Below, piece after piece: positions 16,401-24,632 of a stretch of DNA of 64,000 bases. The notes below the pieces were generated by a model. That model was not told where the DNA came from. It saw nothing but the letters and a program-made list of their open reading frames with translations, and made no database searches. The first letter of the stretch is position 1; every line of letters begins with the position of its first letter. The stretch spans positions 62,001 through 126,000 of the forward strand of contig NZ_MZNT01000019.1 in the NCBI RefSeq assembly GCF_002042965.1, written 5' to 3'. The position numbers were made by a program, and so were the translations under genes. This DNA comes from Paenibacillus sp. 32352 (GTDB lineage Bacteria > Bacillota > Bacilli > Paenibacillales > NBRC-103111).

Positions 16401-16499
16401 ATGAAACTTTTTATTTCTTTCTTGCAAGGCTTCTTTTACAGCTTTATCGCTATTGCCGCATTGCCTATCTTATTGGTGCAAAGTCTCATCGATCTTTAA
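16401..16499 (+). CDS. 32-residue hydrophobic membrane peptide
   Basis: ATG 16401 follows TTGGAGGGATC at good spacing; the frame starts MKLFISFLQGFFYSF and ends with QSLIDL at TAA 16497-16499. It is one hydrophobic helix with a single Lys at the start and a single Asp near the end. A TATAAT lies at 16363-16368 and a strong terminator at 16553, so it looks like a complete small transcription unit. No known family recognised; size and composition recall small stress peptides or type I toxins, but no antisense RNA was identified. Confidence 0.6.
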   Translation: MKLFISFLQGFFYSFIAIAALPILLVQSLIDL

Positions 16500-16552
16500 T
16501 GGGCACAAGACGTTACCGTTATTTAGCCGTTTCGTTCCTTATAACGATGTAA

Positions 16553-16594
16553 AGGCAGCTTACCGCTATTGTAGGTAGGCTGCCTGTTTTTTTT
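16553..16594 (+). terminator. Intrinsic terminator of the small peptide gene
   Basis: AGGCAGC...TTACC pairs with GGTAG...GCTGCCT (16553-16585), followed by G and eight T. Confidence 0.85.
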
Positions 16595-16602
16595 GCCGTT
16601 GT

Positions 16603-16917
16603 TTACTCCACACGAACCGCCGTACCGCTTACCGCTACCATCAGCATTCCTTCACGGATTACCTCATAATCGATATCGATACCTACGATTCCGTTAGCTC
16701 CCATCCTTGCCGCTTGTGACTCCATCTCGTTAAAAGCAATGTCGCGGGCGTCCTTCAGTTTGCTCTCATAAGCTCCCGACCGGCCGCCTACAATATCGGT
16801 AATCGACGCGAAAATATCTCGAACGATATTCGCCCCCATAATGGCTTCACCTGTTACGATGGAGATATATTGTACGATTTCTTTGCCTTGAATGGTCGGT
16901 GTCGTGCTTAAAATCAT
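16603..16917 (-). CDS. YbjQ family protein
   Basis: A 104-residue protein starting at ATG 16917 with AAGGGG about ten bases upstream. It matches the YbjQ/UPF0145 family along its whole length ([53 protein letters not shown]). The fold is a pentameric dodecin-like structure once annotated as heavy-metal binding; function is not established. The length equals the family norm. Confidence 0.9.
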   Translation of the reverse strand: MILSTTPTIQGKEIVQYISIVTGEAIMGANIVRDIFASITDIVGGRSGAYESKLKDARDIAFNEMESQAARMGANGIVGIDIDYEVIREGMLMVAVSGTAVRVE

Positions 16918-17029
16918 GGCAAAAACGCCCCTTTGCAATGTTTTTCTTAGCATGCGGGAAAGCGTAAGAAATCATACATTCGCTTTAGAGGCGTTCCGGG
17001 GCGTTATAGACGCCAAGCAAATCGTGCAA

Positions 17030-17058
17030 TATAAAAAGCCCCCGGGATGGGGGCTAAT
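17030..17058 (-). terminator. Terminator downstream of the aspartase gene
   Basis: AGCCCCC and GGGGGCT (about 17036-17055) form a short-loop hairpin; on the minus strand it is followed by TTTTTATA. A transcript from the aspartase gene would pass through the palindromic element at 17102-17221 before ending here. Confidence 0.75.
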
Positions 17059-17101
17059 ATGTTGAGAAACCTGAAAATCTGAAAAATTGCCTTGGTACCC
17101 C

Positions 17102-17221
17102 GGTGGGGTATCCCCTTCCGGCCGCTGTTGTTCTCGGGAAATGTTGATTATAATCGCTATATAGCGGTAATTTTCCAAGAACAAAGGCGACCGCTATCGC
17201 TCCTACAGGAGATACCCCACC
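17102..17221. repeat. Palindromic repeat element, copy 1
   Basis: A 120-bp element with terminal arms GGTGGGGTATC and GATACCCCACC (perfect inverted repeat). Inside, GGCCGCTGTTGTTCTC pairs with the segment ending AAGAACAAAGGCGACC with three mismatches over about 23 positions, so the whole element folds into one long hairpin with an AT-rich top (TTATAATCGCTATATAGCGG). A second copy lies at 58509-58618. It is in the 3' region of the aspartase gene and flanked by two near-identical CCCCGGGATGGGGGC hairpins (about 17040 and 17270). Confidence 0.8.
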
Positions 17222-17308
17222 TATCACCATTCACATTTTTCGGTGCGATATGGCTTCTCGACAGCCCGTGCCCCGGGATGGGGGCCTTCTTTCCATATAA
17301 GCTTGTCC

Positions 17309-18727
17309 TTATTTATCAAGCAAGGAAGCGCCGGCAATGCCCGGATGCGTCATTTCGTAAGGATCCAGAATCAGATCAAGCTCCTCTTCTGTCAGCACAT
17401 TGTACACCAGACACAGCTCGCGAACCGATTTCCCCGTCAACGTCGCTTCACGGGCGATGCGGGCCGCCACCTCATAGCCAAGATGAGGGTTCAATGCGGT
17501 AATGATCCCAATGCTGCGATCAACATAGGCTTTGCACTGCTCGACATTGGCTTCGATACCGTCAACGCAGTGAATTTTGAACACCTTGAACGCCTGGTTC
17601 ATAATGCTGATCGATTGCAGCAGGTTGAAGACCAGCACCGGCTCCATGACATTCAGCTCCAGTTGGCCTGCTTCCGATGCGAGGCAGATCGTATGGTCGT
17701 TACCAATCACCTGGAATGCCACCTGGTTGACGACCTCGCACATCACCGGATTGACTTTACCCGGCATGATCGAGGAGCCCGGCTGACGGGCCGGAAGCTT
17801 GATTTCGTACAACCCGGCGCGCGGTCCGGAAGCCATCAGACGAAGGTCGTTGGCCACTTTGGACATATTGATCATGCACACTTTTAGCGCAGCCGATACC
17901 TCAGTATAAGCATCCGTATTTTGTGTGGCATCGACAAGATCCTCCGCGTTTTTAAGCGGGAAGCCGCTCCACTGCGCAAGCAGCTCGACGACGCGTTTGA
18001 TGTAGCGAGGATCTGCGTTCAGGCCGGTCCCTACAGCTGTCGCTCCCATATTCACCTCATACAAATGAGCCCGGCTTTGCTGAATCCGCTTGATATCGCG
18101 TTCCAGCACCCTGGCGTAAGCGGCGAATTCCTGCCCAAGCCGAATAGGCACCCCATCCTGTAAGTGGGTACGCCCCATTTTAATCACGCTGTCGAATTCT
18201 GCAGCCTTGGCAGCAAATGCGCCCTGCAGCTCCTTGGCAGTTACCAGCAATTTATCCATTAACGACAATACCGAAATATGAATTGCCGTAGGGAAAGCAT
18301 CATTGGTGGATTGCGCCATATTCACATGGGAGTTCGGGCTGACCTTGAAATAATCGCCTTTGGTTCCTCCCATCAGCTCAATCGCCCGGTTGGCGATAAT
18401 TTCGTTGGCGTTCATGTTGATCGATGTTCCTGCGCCGCCCTGAATAGGATCGACGATGAACTGATCATGCCATTTGCCTTCAATGATCTCATCTGCAGCT
18501 TTGACGATGGCTTCGGCCAAGCCCGGCTGGAGACGCCCGATTTCCATGTTGGCGGTAGCCGCTGATTTTTTTACAATCGCCATAGCCTTAATTAATTCCT
18601 CATGAATCCGGTAACCCGTAATAGGGAAGTTCTCTACAGCCCTCAGGGTTTGGATGCCATAGTACGCATCGATGGGCACTTCCTTAGAGCCTAAGAAATC
18701 TTTTTCCACTCGTACCGTTTCCGTCAT
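17309..18727 (-). CDS. aspA: Aspartate ammonia-lyase (aspartase)
   Basis: A 472-residue enzyme converting L-aspartate to fumarate and ammonia. The superfamily signature GSSIMPGKVNP is present near residue 320 with the mobile-loop catalytic serine, and HVNMAQSTNDAFPTA is the substrate-binding stretch. Similarity to B. subtilis AnsB runs over the whole length (RVEKDFLG, DAYYGIQTLRAVENFPITGYRIH, DPIQGGAGTSINMNANE), separating it from class II fumarase. Start at ATG 18727 behind AAAGGGG; an ATG 27 bp upstream lacks a site. Unlike B. subtilis it is not preceded by an asparaginase gene. It follows the PP2C-like gene on the same strand after 150 bp. Confidence 0.93.
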   Translation of the reverse strand: MTETVRVEKDFLGSKEVPIDAYYGIQTLRAVENFPITGYRIHEELIKAMAIVKKSAATANMEIGRLQPGLAEAIVKAADEIIEGKWHDQFIVDPIQGGAGTSINMNANEIIANRAIELMGGTKGDYFKVSPNSHVNMAQSTNDAFPTAIHISVLSLMDKLLVTAKELQGAFAAKAAEFDSVIKMGRTHLQDGVPIRLGQEFAAYARVLERDIKRIQQSRAHLYEVNMGATAVGTGLNADPRYIKRVVELLAQWSGFPLKNAEDLVDATQNTDAYTEVSAALKVCMINMSKVANDLRLMASGPRAGLYEIKLPARQPGSSIMPGKVNPVMCEVVNQVAFQVIGNDHTICLASEAGQLELNVMEPVLVFNLLQSISIMNQAFKVFKIHCVDGIEANVEQCKAYVDRSIGIITALNPHLGYEVAARIAREATLTGKSVRELCLVYNVLTEEELDLILDPYEMTHPGIAGASLLDK

Positions 18728-18877
18728 CTTGCTTTCCCCTTTCGTGCACTCCAAGTAAGTTATTATCCAAAGGTTAAATAATATAGTTCATTGAATCCGG
18801 TTTCATTGTAATCCAAATATCTCGAAGATGCAACGTGTCCATCGATTAATAAAAAGTATGGCAGCATTTTACACTTT

Positions 18878-19744
18878 TCATTCAAATTGAATCCAAATGC
18901 CCGTCTTGTCGTCCGATACCTTAAACCTCGGGTATTTCAAACAGTCCGAGTCCTCCTGCTCCTGCCGGATCAGCCTCTCGGCGTATCCCGCTAACGATTC
19001 ATCGGAAATGCGCTTCACAAGTTCCCTGACAGCATCATAAGAAGTGTCCTCCTTCACTGAGGGCTCTGCAAGAGGGAACAATCCGTCGGTCACAAGCAGC
19101 ACCGCCTTAAGCTGACTGCGGTTAATACGCCCGTACTCCAGGAAATCGGCAAGCTCCGGCTCGCCGCTCAGAACGGAATACCCCTGCAGGGTGTTCATTC
19201 GGGCTTTATTGGCCAACAGAATGGGCCTTACCAGCTCCAGCAGCTGCTCCCGTGTCGTAACGCCCTGCCGGATTCCCTCCTCCAGACTGCGTTTGGATAA
19301 TTGATCGACATGCGCAACCTGGTCACGGGACAGCGTCCGCACCGACCCGTCCTTATAGACAGCGGCGATCATGCAATCGCCTGCCTGTGCATAATCGATG
19401 TAGGCATCGTGAATACGAATAAGAGCCAGACCGCTGGTCCATAAAGCGGTTTTGTCTGTCACGTCGATGCCTGCCTCCAGCATGCTGCTTCTCAACAGAG
19501 CATTCGCCTGCAAGACTAAAGGCTTCAGGCTATCCTCCGGCATCTCCTTCTCTTCGAGCGATTCCAGATAGCCCCGGATCAGGCGGGAAGCAAGATAACC
19601 TCCGGTCTCTTGCCGGGGTCCCCGATAAGGCCGCAGCGAAGTAGCTCCGTCGAGGACGCCGTACATTTGCAGCCGTTCATGACGGACGAGCGCATCCTCA
19701 TTCCATTCGGCCGTTCCTTGAAGGGTAATTGTGTCTATCTTCAT
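18878..19744 (-). CDS. PP2C-like Ser/Thr phosphatase-fold protein
   Basis: A 288-residue protein starting at ATG 19744 behind GAGGAGGAATT. PP2C landmarks are present in order: NED at 15-17, GVLDGATS near 30, QAGDC near 130, LLVTDGL near 225 and DDKTGIWI at the end. These include the metal-binding aspartates, so it is probably active. It begins 60 bp after the end of the ThrE C-terminal gene on the same strand, suggesting co-transcription with the exporter. No partner kinase is nearby. Confidence 0.75.
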   Translation of the reverse strand: MKIDTITLQGTAEWNEDALVRHERLQMYGVLDGATSLRPYRGPRQETGGYLASRLIRGYLESLEEKEMPEDSLKPLVLQANALLRSSMLEAGIDVTDKTALWTSGLALIRIHDAYIDYAQAGDCMIAAVYKDGSVRTLSRDQVAHVDQLSKRSLEEGIRQGVTTREQLLELVRPILLANKARMNTLQGYSVLSGEPELADFLEYGRINRSQLKAVLLVTDGLFPLAEPSVKEDTSYDAVRELVKRISDESLAGYAERLIRQEQEDSDCLKYPRFKVSDDKTGIWIQFE

Positions 19745-19804
19745 CTCCGAATTCCTCCTCATCATCCATCCCATGACGCAGCCTGAATCATCAGGCCTTT
19801 CGGC

Positions 19805-20233
19805 TCACAGCCTTGACTTTCGAATGACTTGATTAATGACCTCCGAGAAAATGAGCCCGATCGCTATCGCTCCCGAGATCATAAACGCCTTGGCGGCAAG
19901 CTGAACCGCGACATCATACTGGTTCTCGACAATGTTGCGCATCGCATCATAAGCAAGCCCTCCGGGAACCAAAGGAATAATGCCGGAAACACTAAAAATG
20001 ATAATAGGGGTCTTATATATTTTGGCTAGCAATTGGCTGAGCACCGTAACGACAAATGCAGCGGCCAGACTCGAAACGATCGGATTGGCGGATAATCTCA
20101 TGGACAGGATGTACAGCAGCCATCCAATCATGCCTACAAAGCCGCATTGCAGCAAGTTGCGTCTCGGTACGTTAAATAGAATGCCAAAGGCGGCGGAAGC
20201 GATGAAGCTGGTTGCCAGCTGCTCGATGACCAA
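19805..20233 (-). CDS. ThrE-type threonine/serine exporter, C-terminal half (DUF3815)
   Basis: About 142 residues with four to five hydrophobic helices (FIASAAFGILFNVPRR, FVGMIGWLLYILSM, IVSSLAAAFVVTVLSQLLAK, ISGIIPLVPGGLAY-type motif seen as SGIIPLVPGGLAYDAM). The start is taken as TTG 20233 because AGGAGG lies nine bases before it; an in-frame ATG at 20257 has no ribosome binding site and the AGGAGG falls inside that longer frame. It is the small subunit partner of the gene at 20354. Confidence 0.82.
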   Translation of the reverse strand: MVIEQLATSFIASAAFGILFNVPRRNLLQCGFVGMIGWLLYILSMRLSANPIVSSLAAAFVVTVLSQLLAKIYKTPIIIFSVSGIIPLVPGGLAYDAMRNIVENQYDVAVQLAAKAFMISGAIAIGLIFSEVINQVIRKSRL

Positions 20234-20353
20234 GTTGAGAAGCCTCCTGTGATTCAATATCTGTCGACGTTCTGTGATAATGCGCAGCCGATTCCGGCGG
20301 AAGTTATACGGTTATCCTGCTCCGTTACAAAGGCCGCCGCTGAACCGGCTTGG

Positions 20354-21109
20354 CTAGTGAAAGGAAATGACGAGAGCAATGCCTGCACCGATAGCCGATG
20401 CCGTCAAAAAGGCTTCCGCTCCTTTGGACATGCCTGAGACGAGATGCCCCGCCATTAGATCGCGGACGGCATTCGTGATGAGCAGCCCGGGTACGAGAGG
20501 CATTACAGACCCGATAATAATCGTATCCAGCTGATGACCGATCCCCAGCTTAACAAAGTAAGACGATAGAGCACCGATCATTAGTGACGATAAAAATTCC
20601 GCAAAAAACTTGATTTCGATCCACCGCTGAATCTGTACGAGAAAGGCAAATCCGAAGCCTCCCGAAATAACGGCGGGCAGCACATCCGGCCATATGCCCT
20701 GGAACATGATCAAGAAGCAGCCGCTGGCCAGAGCCGCTGCGATCACCTGGACCCATACGGGATATGCAATTTTGGCAGCGTCAATATCCTGAAGCTTCTC
20801 ATACGCCTCCGAGGCGGTTAACTCCCCGGCACTGATCTTACGCGAGATATCGTTAACCAAGGTCACCTTGCGCAGGTCGGTGGAGCGTTCCATGATGCGG
20901 ATCAGCCGGGTCATCGGCTCGGTTCCGTCAATCGAGAAAAAAATGCCGGTAGGGGTTACATAGCTGTGGGAGTTGTCCACTCCGAGCGCCGCCGCGATAC
21001 GAATCATCGTGTCCTCCACCCGGTAGGTCTCACCGCCGCTTTGCAGCATAATTTTGCCGGCCAGCAAACATAGTTGTGAAATATCATCCTGTCGATTCGT
21101 TGACTCCAT
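20354..21109 (-). CDS. ThrE-type threonine/serine exporter, N-terminal half (DUF1212)
   Basis: A 251-residue protein with a soluble N-terminal part (GKIMLQSGGETYRVEDTM, the family signature) up to about residue 120, then five hydrophobic helices ending with GSVMPLVPGLLITNAVRDL. In split systems this protein and the DUF3815 protein together correspond to full-length ThrE (YjjP/YjjB-type) and export small amino or organic acids. ATG 21109 follows AAGGGAGTG. Confidence 0.85.
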   Translation of the reverse strand: MESTNRQDDISQLCLLAGKIMLQSGGETYRVEDTMIRIAAALGVDNSHSYVTPTGIFFSIDGTEPMTRLIRIMERSTDLRKVTLVNDISRKISAGELTASEAYEKLQDIDAAKIAYPVWVQVIAAALASGCFLIMFQGIWPDVLPAVISGGFGFAFLVQIQRWIEIKFFAEFLSSLMIGALSSYFVKLGIGHQLDTIIIGSVMPLVPGLLITNAVRDLMAGHLVSGMSKGAEAFLTASAIGAGIALVISFH

Positions 21110-21586
21110 CCGGTCACTCCCTTGGGTAGTGATACGAGCTGCTCGTTTTCAGTATACCTAATTTTGCATATTTCAAAAGAAAAGGATCACGGCGGCCGTC
21201 CGTTTCTTGATCACTGCCCCTGCTTTCAAATGTAACGCAAAATGTCAGAAATGCATAGTGGCGAACTCGCAAACTTTCCCGGACAGCAAAGTGTAATCGT
21301 TTTCATCAATCTTTGGGTTAACTCTGGAAACGACACGCTCGCATAAGCTGCTCCCTCTATTTGATTACGCGCGGTCGAACCCCATTGAAGCAGAACAGCA
21401 AAAAAACCCGTCTGCGGTATGCCGCTGACAGGCTTCTTCGACCGGTGCTTCCGGATTATTGTTAATAGATTACCACAATCAAGCGGTAGAGTCTACATTT
21501 TTTGCTAGAAGTTACCTAATAGTTGTTATCGATGCTGATGACTGAAACCTTCACACAGAGTCTAGGCTGCCATGCTTAATGGAAGC
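21110..21586. other. Intergenic stretch upstream of the exporter genes
   Basis: About 475 bp. It must contain the exporter promoter (minus strand) and it contains the terminator of the repeat-protein gene at 21400-21437. No other open frame with a ribosome binding site and no known RNA element was recognised. Confidence 0.4.
21400..21437 (-). terminator. Terminator of the Gly/Trp repeat-protein gene
   Basis: CCTGTCAGCGG pairs with CCGCAGACGGG (minus-strand reading) around CATA, followed by seven T. It lies about 150 bp after the stop codon. Confidence 0.7.
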
Positions 21587-21955
21587 TTACTTTTTGTTGT
21601 TGCGATCCTGACCAGAACGGTGCCCTTGACTGCTATGTCCTCCCCATTGACCTCCGTGTCCTCCGTGGCCGCCATAGCCGCCTTGGCCTCCCCAATGACC
21701 GCTTTGACCGCCCCAATGACCGCCTTGGCCTCCCCAGTGGCCTCCTTGACCGCCCCAGTGACCGCCTTGGCCTCCCCAATGACCGTCATGGCCGCCCCAA
21801 TAGCCGCCTTGGCCTGGCCAATAGCCGCCTTGACCGCCGCCCCAGTATCCGCCTTGACCTGGCCAATAGCCGCCTTGACCGCCGCCCCAGTGTCCGCCTT
21901 GACCCGACCATCCGCCTTGACTTGGCCATTGATATGAACGTTTATTTTTACTCAT
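21587..21955 (-). CDS. Gly/Trp/His-rich tandem-repeat protein
   Basis: A 122-residue protein starting at ATG 21955 with AAGGATGGGATG upstream; the much longer frame upstream has no ribosome binding site. Residues ~21-55 repeat a 15-residue unit built on GGYWPGQGGYWGGGQ and residues ~56-92 repeat the heptad GGHWGGQ five times. Flanks are polar and basic (MSKNKRSYQW, ending GQDRNNKK). There is no signal peptide or membrane segment. Such low-complexity aromatic/Gly proteins in sporeformers are often coat or exosporium components, but nothing here proves that. Confidence 0.65.
   Translation of the reverse strand: MSKNKRSYQWPSQGGWSGQGGHWGGGQGGYWPGQGGYWGGGQGGYWPGQGGYWGGHDGHWGGQGGHWGGQGGHWGGQGGHWGGQSGHWGGQGGYGGHGGHGGQWGGHSSQGHRSGQDRNNKK
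21674..21907 (-). repeat. In-frame tandem repeats encoding GGHWGGQ and GGYWPGQ units
   Basis: The 21-bp unit GGCCAAGGCGGTCATTGGGG (minus reading, with small variants) recurs about five times, beside two larger 45-bp units. The array is in frame and stays within the repeat-protein gene, so copy number changes would keep the frame. Confidence 0.75.
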
Positions 21956-22106
21956 GTCATCCCATCCTTCTCTTTTCCTTGTAGTTTCACAATAGACTAT
22001 GTCGGATGACGAAAAATGGATGCTTGCCCCCCGAAGAAATAGGCTGCAATGAGTTTCATGACGGAGTAAACATGGCCTGTAGAACCGGTCTACCCTGGCC
22101 CTTTTT

Positions 22107-23129
22107 TTAATAAGCTCTTGAATACTGCTTAGGCGCGTGGATCTGCCCGGATACCTCTTGAATCGCATGGGTCGCCCAATAAGGATCGCGCAGCATGCCG
22201 CGGGCTACGGCTACCAAATCAGCGTCACCATTGGCCACAGTCGCTTCAGCCAAGCTGGCATCTTCCAGCATACCGACGGCAATGACCGGTACATCTAAAG
22301 CCTGCTTAACAGCCCGTGCAAAAGGAACCTGATACCCCGGATAATTGCCCGGCTTCCTTGCGGCCCCTACAGGACCTTCGCCCCCGCTGCTCACATGGAA
22401 CACATCTACGCCGGCTTCCTTATAGCGCCTGCACATTTCGATGCCATGATCCAGATCATAGCCTCCATCCATATATTCCAAAGCGGAAATTCTAAGGATT
22501 AGCGGCATCTGCTCAGGCATGACACTCTTCACGGCCTGAATGACCTCCACTCCAAAACGGGCCAGGTCCTGGCCGTATTCATCCTCCCTGTCGTTAATGG
22601 CTGGAGAATGAAACTGATGAATCAGATAGCCATGTGCCCCGTGCAGCTCAATCGTGTCGACACCCGCTTCAATAGCCCTCACAGCCGCTTCCTTAAACTT
22701 CACTACCATCTGCCGGACTTCCTCTGTAGTAAGCGCGCGAGGCTTTTTGAACTGGGAATTGAACGGAATCTCGGAGGGGCCTACCGGAACAGCAGCATCC
22801 TCCGCCTTGCGGCCCGCGTGGGCAATCTGTATTGCGACTTTGGCGTCGTACTTGTGGATTTCCTCGATCATTCGCCGGAAGGCGGGAATCTGGTCATCCG
22901 ACCATAACCCAAGATCATAATCGGTAATACGGCCGTCCGGATCTACATCCGTCATTTCGATAATAATGAGCCCCGCGCCGCCGACCGCCCTGGAGGTATA
23001 ATGTACAAAGTGCCAGTCATTAGGCTTTCCATCTTTAGCTTCTACCGAATACTGACACATGGGAGGCATGACGATGCGATTTTTCAGCTTCAAGCCTTTG
23101 AAAGTAAATTCAGAAAATAAATGAGCCAT
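22107..23129 (-). CDS. namA: NADPH dehydrogenase NamA (old yellow enzyme, YqjM class)
   Basis: A 340-residue flavin enzyme reducing activated C=C bonds, quinones and nitro compounds. It starts at ATG 23129 behind AAAGGAGAGAAC. Family features: MPPMCQYS with the YqjM-class cysteine near residue 26, IELHGAHGYLIHQF with the substrate-binding His pair, SPAINDREDEYGG-like stretch (here REDEYGQDLARF), and VAVARGMLRDPYW at the end. It is divergent from an HxlR-type regulator with a conserved cysteine, the usual setting for quinone-inducible detoxification. Confidence 0.92.
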   Translation of the reverse strand: MAHLFSEFTFKGLKLKNRIVMPPMCQYSVEAKDGKPNDWHFVHYTSRAVGGAGLIIIEMTDVDPDGRITDYDLGLWSDDQIPAFRRMIEEIHKYDAKVAIQIAHAGRKAEDAAVPVGPSEIPFNSQFKKPRALTTEEVRQMVVKFKEAAVRAIEAGVDTIELHGAHGYLIHQFHSPAINDREDEYGQDLARFGVEVIQAVKSVMPEQMPLILRISALEYMDGGYDLDHGIEMCRRYKEAGVDVFHVSSGGEGPVGAARKPGNYPGYQVPFARAVKQALDVPVIAVGMLEDASLAEATVANGDADLVAVARGMLRDPYWATHAIQEVSGQIHAPKQYSRAY

Positions 23130-23298
23130 TTTGTTCTCTCCTTTAGTCCTTTGTCTTGTCTTATTGTTTCCCGAGTTAATTATATATGCATCAAATTTAT
23201 TTAAGGAAGTAGTGATATTATTGTCATATAGTTTCCGAAAAGTTAGTTTTGTGCTATGGTTGGAAAAATTCAAGCTTAAGTAAAGGACTGGTGATGTT

Positions 23299-23637
23299 AT
23301 GGATAACCGGGAGCCGCTGACATTAACCAAAGGCACGCCGGACGAAGTATGCCCCATTGCCAAAGTCATCGATATGATCGGAACCAAATGGACCTTCTTG
23401 ATCCTTCGGGATCTGCTGATTGAAGGCACGATGCGGTTTAGCGATTTGTTAAAATGTCTCGACGGCATCAGTCCGAAGACGCTGTCTCTTCGGCTTAAGG
23501 AATTGGAGGAGTACGGCATCCTGACCCGTACGGTATATCCCGAGGTCCCTCCGAGAGTGGAGTATACCCTTACGGAAAAAGGCAAGCAGCTGGAAAGTAT
23601 CTTTATCGAGCTGAAGCGCTTTGGTCTGACACTCTAG
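23299..23637 (+). CDS. HxlR-family regulator, likely redox/quinone sensing
   Basis: A 112-residue winged-helix protein (DMIGTKWTFLILRDLLIEGTMRFSDLLKCLDGISPKTLSLRLKELEEYGIL, wing with RVEYTLTEKG). Cys18 in EVCPIAKVID stands where YodB, CatR and HypR carry their reactive N-terminal cysteine. Position back to back with namA makes that enzyme the likely target. The 169 bp between the two genes must hold both promoters; I could not read a confident operator. Confidence 0.88.
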   Translation: MDNREPLTLTKGTPDEVCPIAKVIDMIGTKWTFLILRDLLIEGTMRFSDLLKCLDGISPKTLSLRLKELEEYGILTRTVYPEVPPRVEYTLTEKGKQLESIFIELKRFGLTL

Positions 23638-23769
23638 GCACATTGAAAGCCAGTCCCAGGGGTAAATCCGCAAGGGCGGAATACCACGGTATGTAGAGGC
23701 TTCTTGTTGTACGAAAAAATTCCTGCTATGCTTGAAAGCAAATGATACCGTAACCGGGAGATGCAGAAC

Positions 23770-24552
23770 ATGAACGACATATTGACATTCTGGGGCACTG
23801 GCGACTCGATGGGCGTTCCCCGAGTTTACTGCTCTTGCGATATCTGCATGGAAGCGAGAACGATAGGCCGCAACCGGCGCTTTCGTTCTTCGGCAATGCT
23901 GAGTGCAGGCGGACACGAGCTGCTGATCGACTGCGGACCGGATTGGAGAACGCAGATGGAGCGTCTCGACAAACGATTTATCGAGCATGTGCTGATTACA
24001 CATGCTCACTTTGACCATATCGCCGGTCTTCCTGAATGGGCCGACGCCTGCCGCTGGCTGGGACGCAAGGGTCATCTCTATGCCCCCGGCGATGTCCTTG
24101 AGACCATTGCTCAGCAGTTCCCGTGGCTCGAACGCCATCTCGAAATGCAGGATTGCATGAACGGTCTGACATGGGAGAACTGGGACATTGTGCCCTGGAA
24201 GGTTTGCCACGGCAAGAACGGCTATTCCTATGCCTACAAATTCACCCGTACCGGCTCTGCCCCCTATAGCTGGGTGTATTGCTCCGATGCGATTAACTTG
24301 AATGAGGAAGAAAAAGCTCCCCTGCACGGACTTCAGCTGCTTGTGCTGGGAACCAACTTCTATAAAGAAGAAGCCGCGCTGCCTACCCGCTCTGTCTATG
24401 ATATGGAGGAAGCGCTGTTGCTGCTTGAAGAGGTTCAGCCTGTACGGACTCTATTCACGCATATGTCCCATGGCGTCGATGTGCTGCGCGATTACGGGCT
24501 TCCGTCCTGTGTTGCCCTTGCGGAAACTGGAATGCAGCTTCGGCTGGAATAA
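23770..24552 (+). CDS. PhnP-like MBL-fold phosphodiesterase/hydrolase
   Basis: A 260-residue metallo-beta-lactamase-fold protein. The first ~35 residues carry GTGDSMGVP and a CSCDICMEAR cysteine cluster, as in PhnP-type cyclic phosphodiesterases, which bind an extra zinc there. HAHFDH near residue 82 is the active-site metal motif, and HMSHGVD near the end supplies a later ligand. ATG 23770 is preferred to ATG 23761 because GGGAG is nine bases before it. No phosphonate genes are nearby, so the substrate is open. Confidence 0.82.
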   Translation: MNDILTFWGTGDSMGVPRVYCSCDICMEARTIGRNRRFRSSAMLSAGGHELLIDCGPDWRTQMERLDKRFIEHVLITHAHFDHIAGLPEWADACRWLGRKGHLYAPGDVLETIAQQFPWLERHLEMQDCMNGLTWENWDIVPWKVCHGKNGYSYAYKFTRTGSAPYSWVYCSDAINLNEEEKAPLHGLQLLVLGTNFYKEEAALPTRSVYDMEEALLLLEEVQPVRTLFTHMSHGVDVLRDYGLPSCVALAETGMQLRLE

Positions 24553-24632
24553 GGGGACTGCTTGCAACTTTCCCTGCACCTGGCGCGTCAATCCTAGCAG
24601 AACCAAACGAGTACTCAAGGAGGGTCCTGCTT

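Noticed and set aside
21572-21937. 121-residue plus-strand Ala/Ser/Thr-rich frame opposite the repeat protein
   Set aside because: Antisense of the tandem repeat; repetitive DNA gives open frames on both strands, and only the minus frame has a ribosome binding site and terminator.
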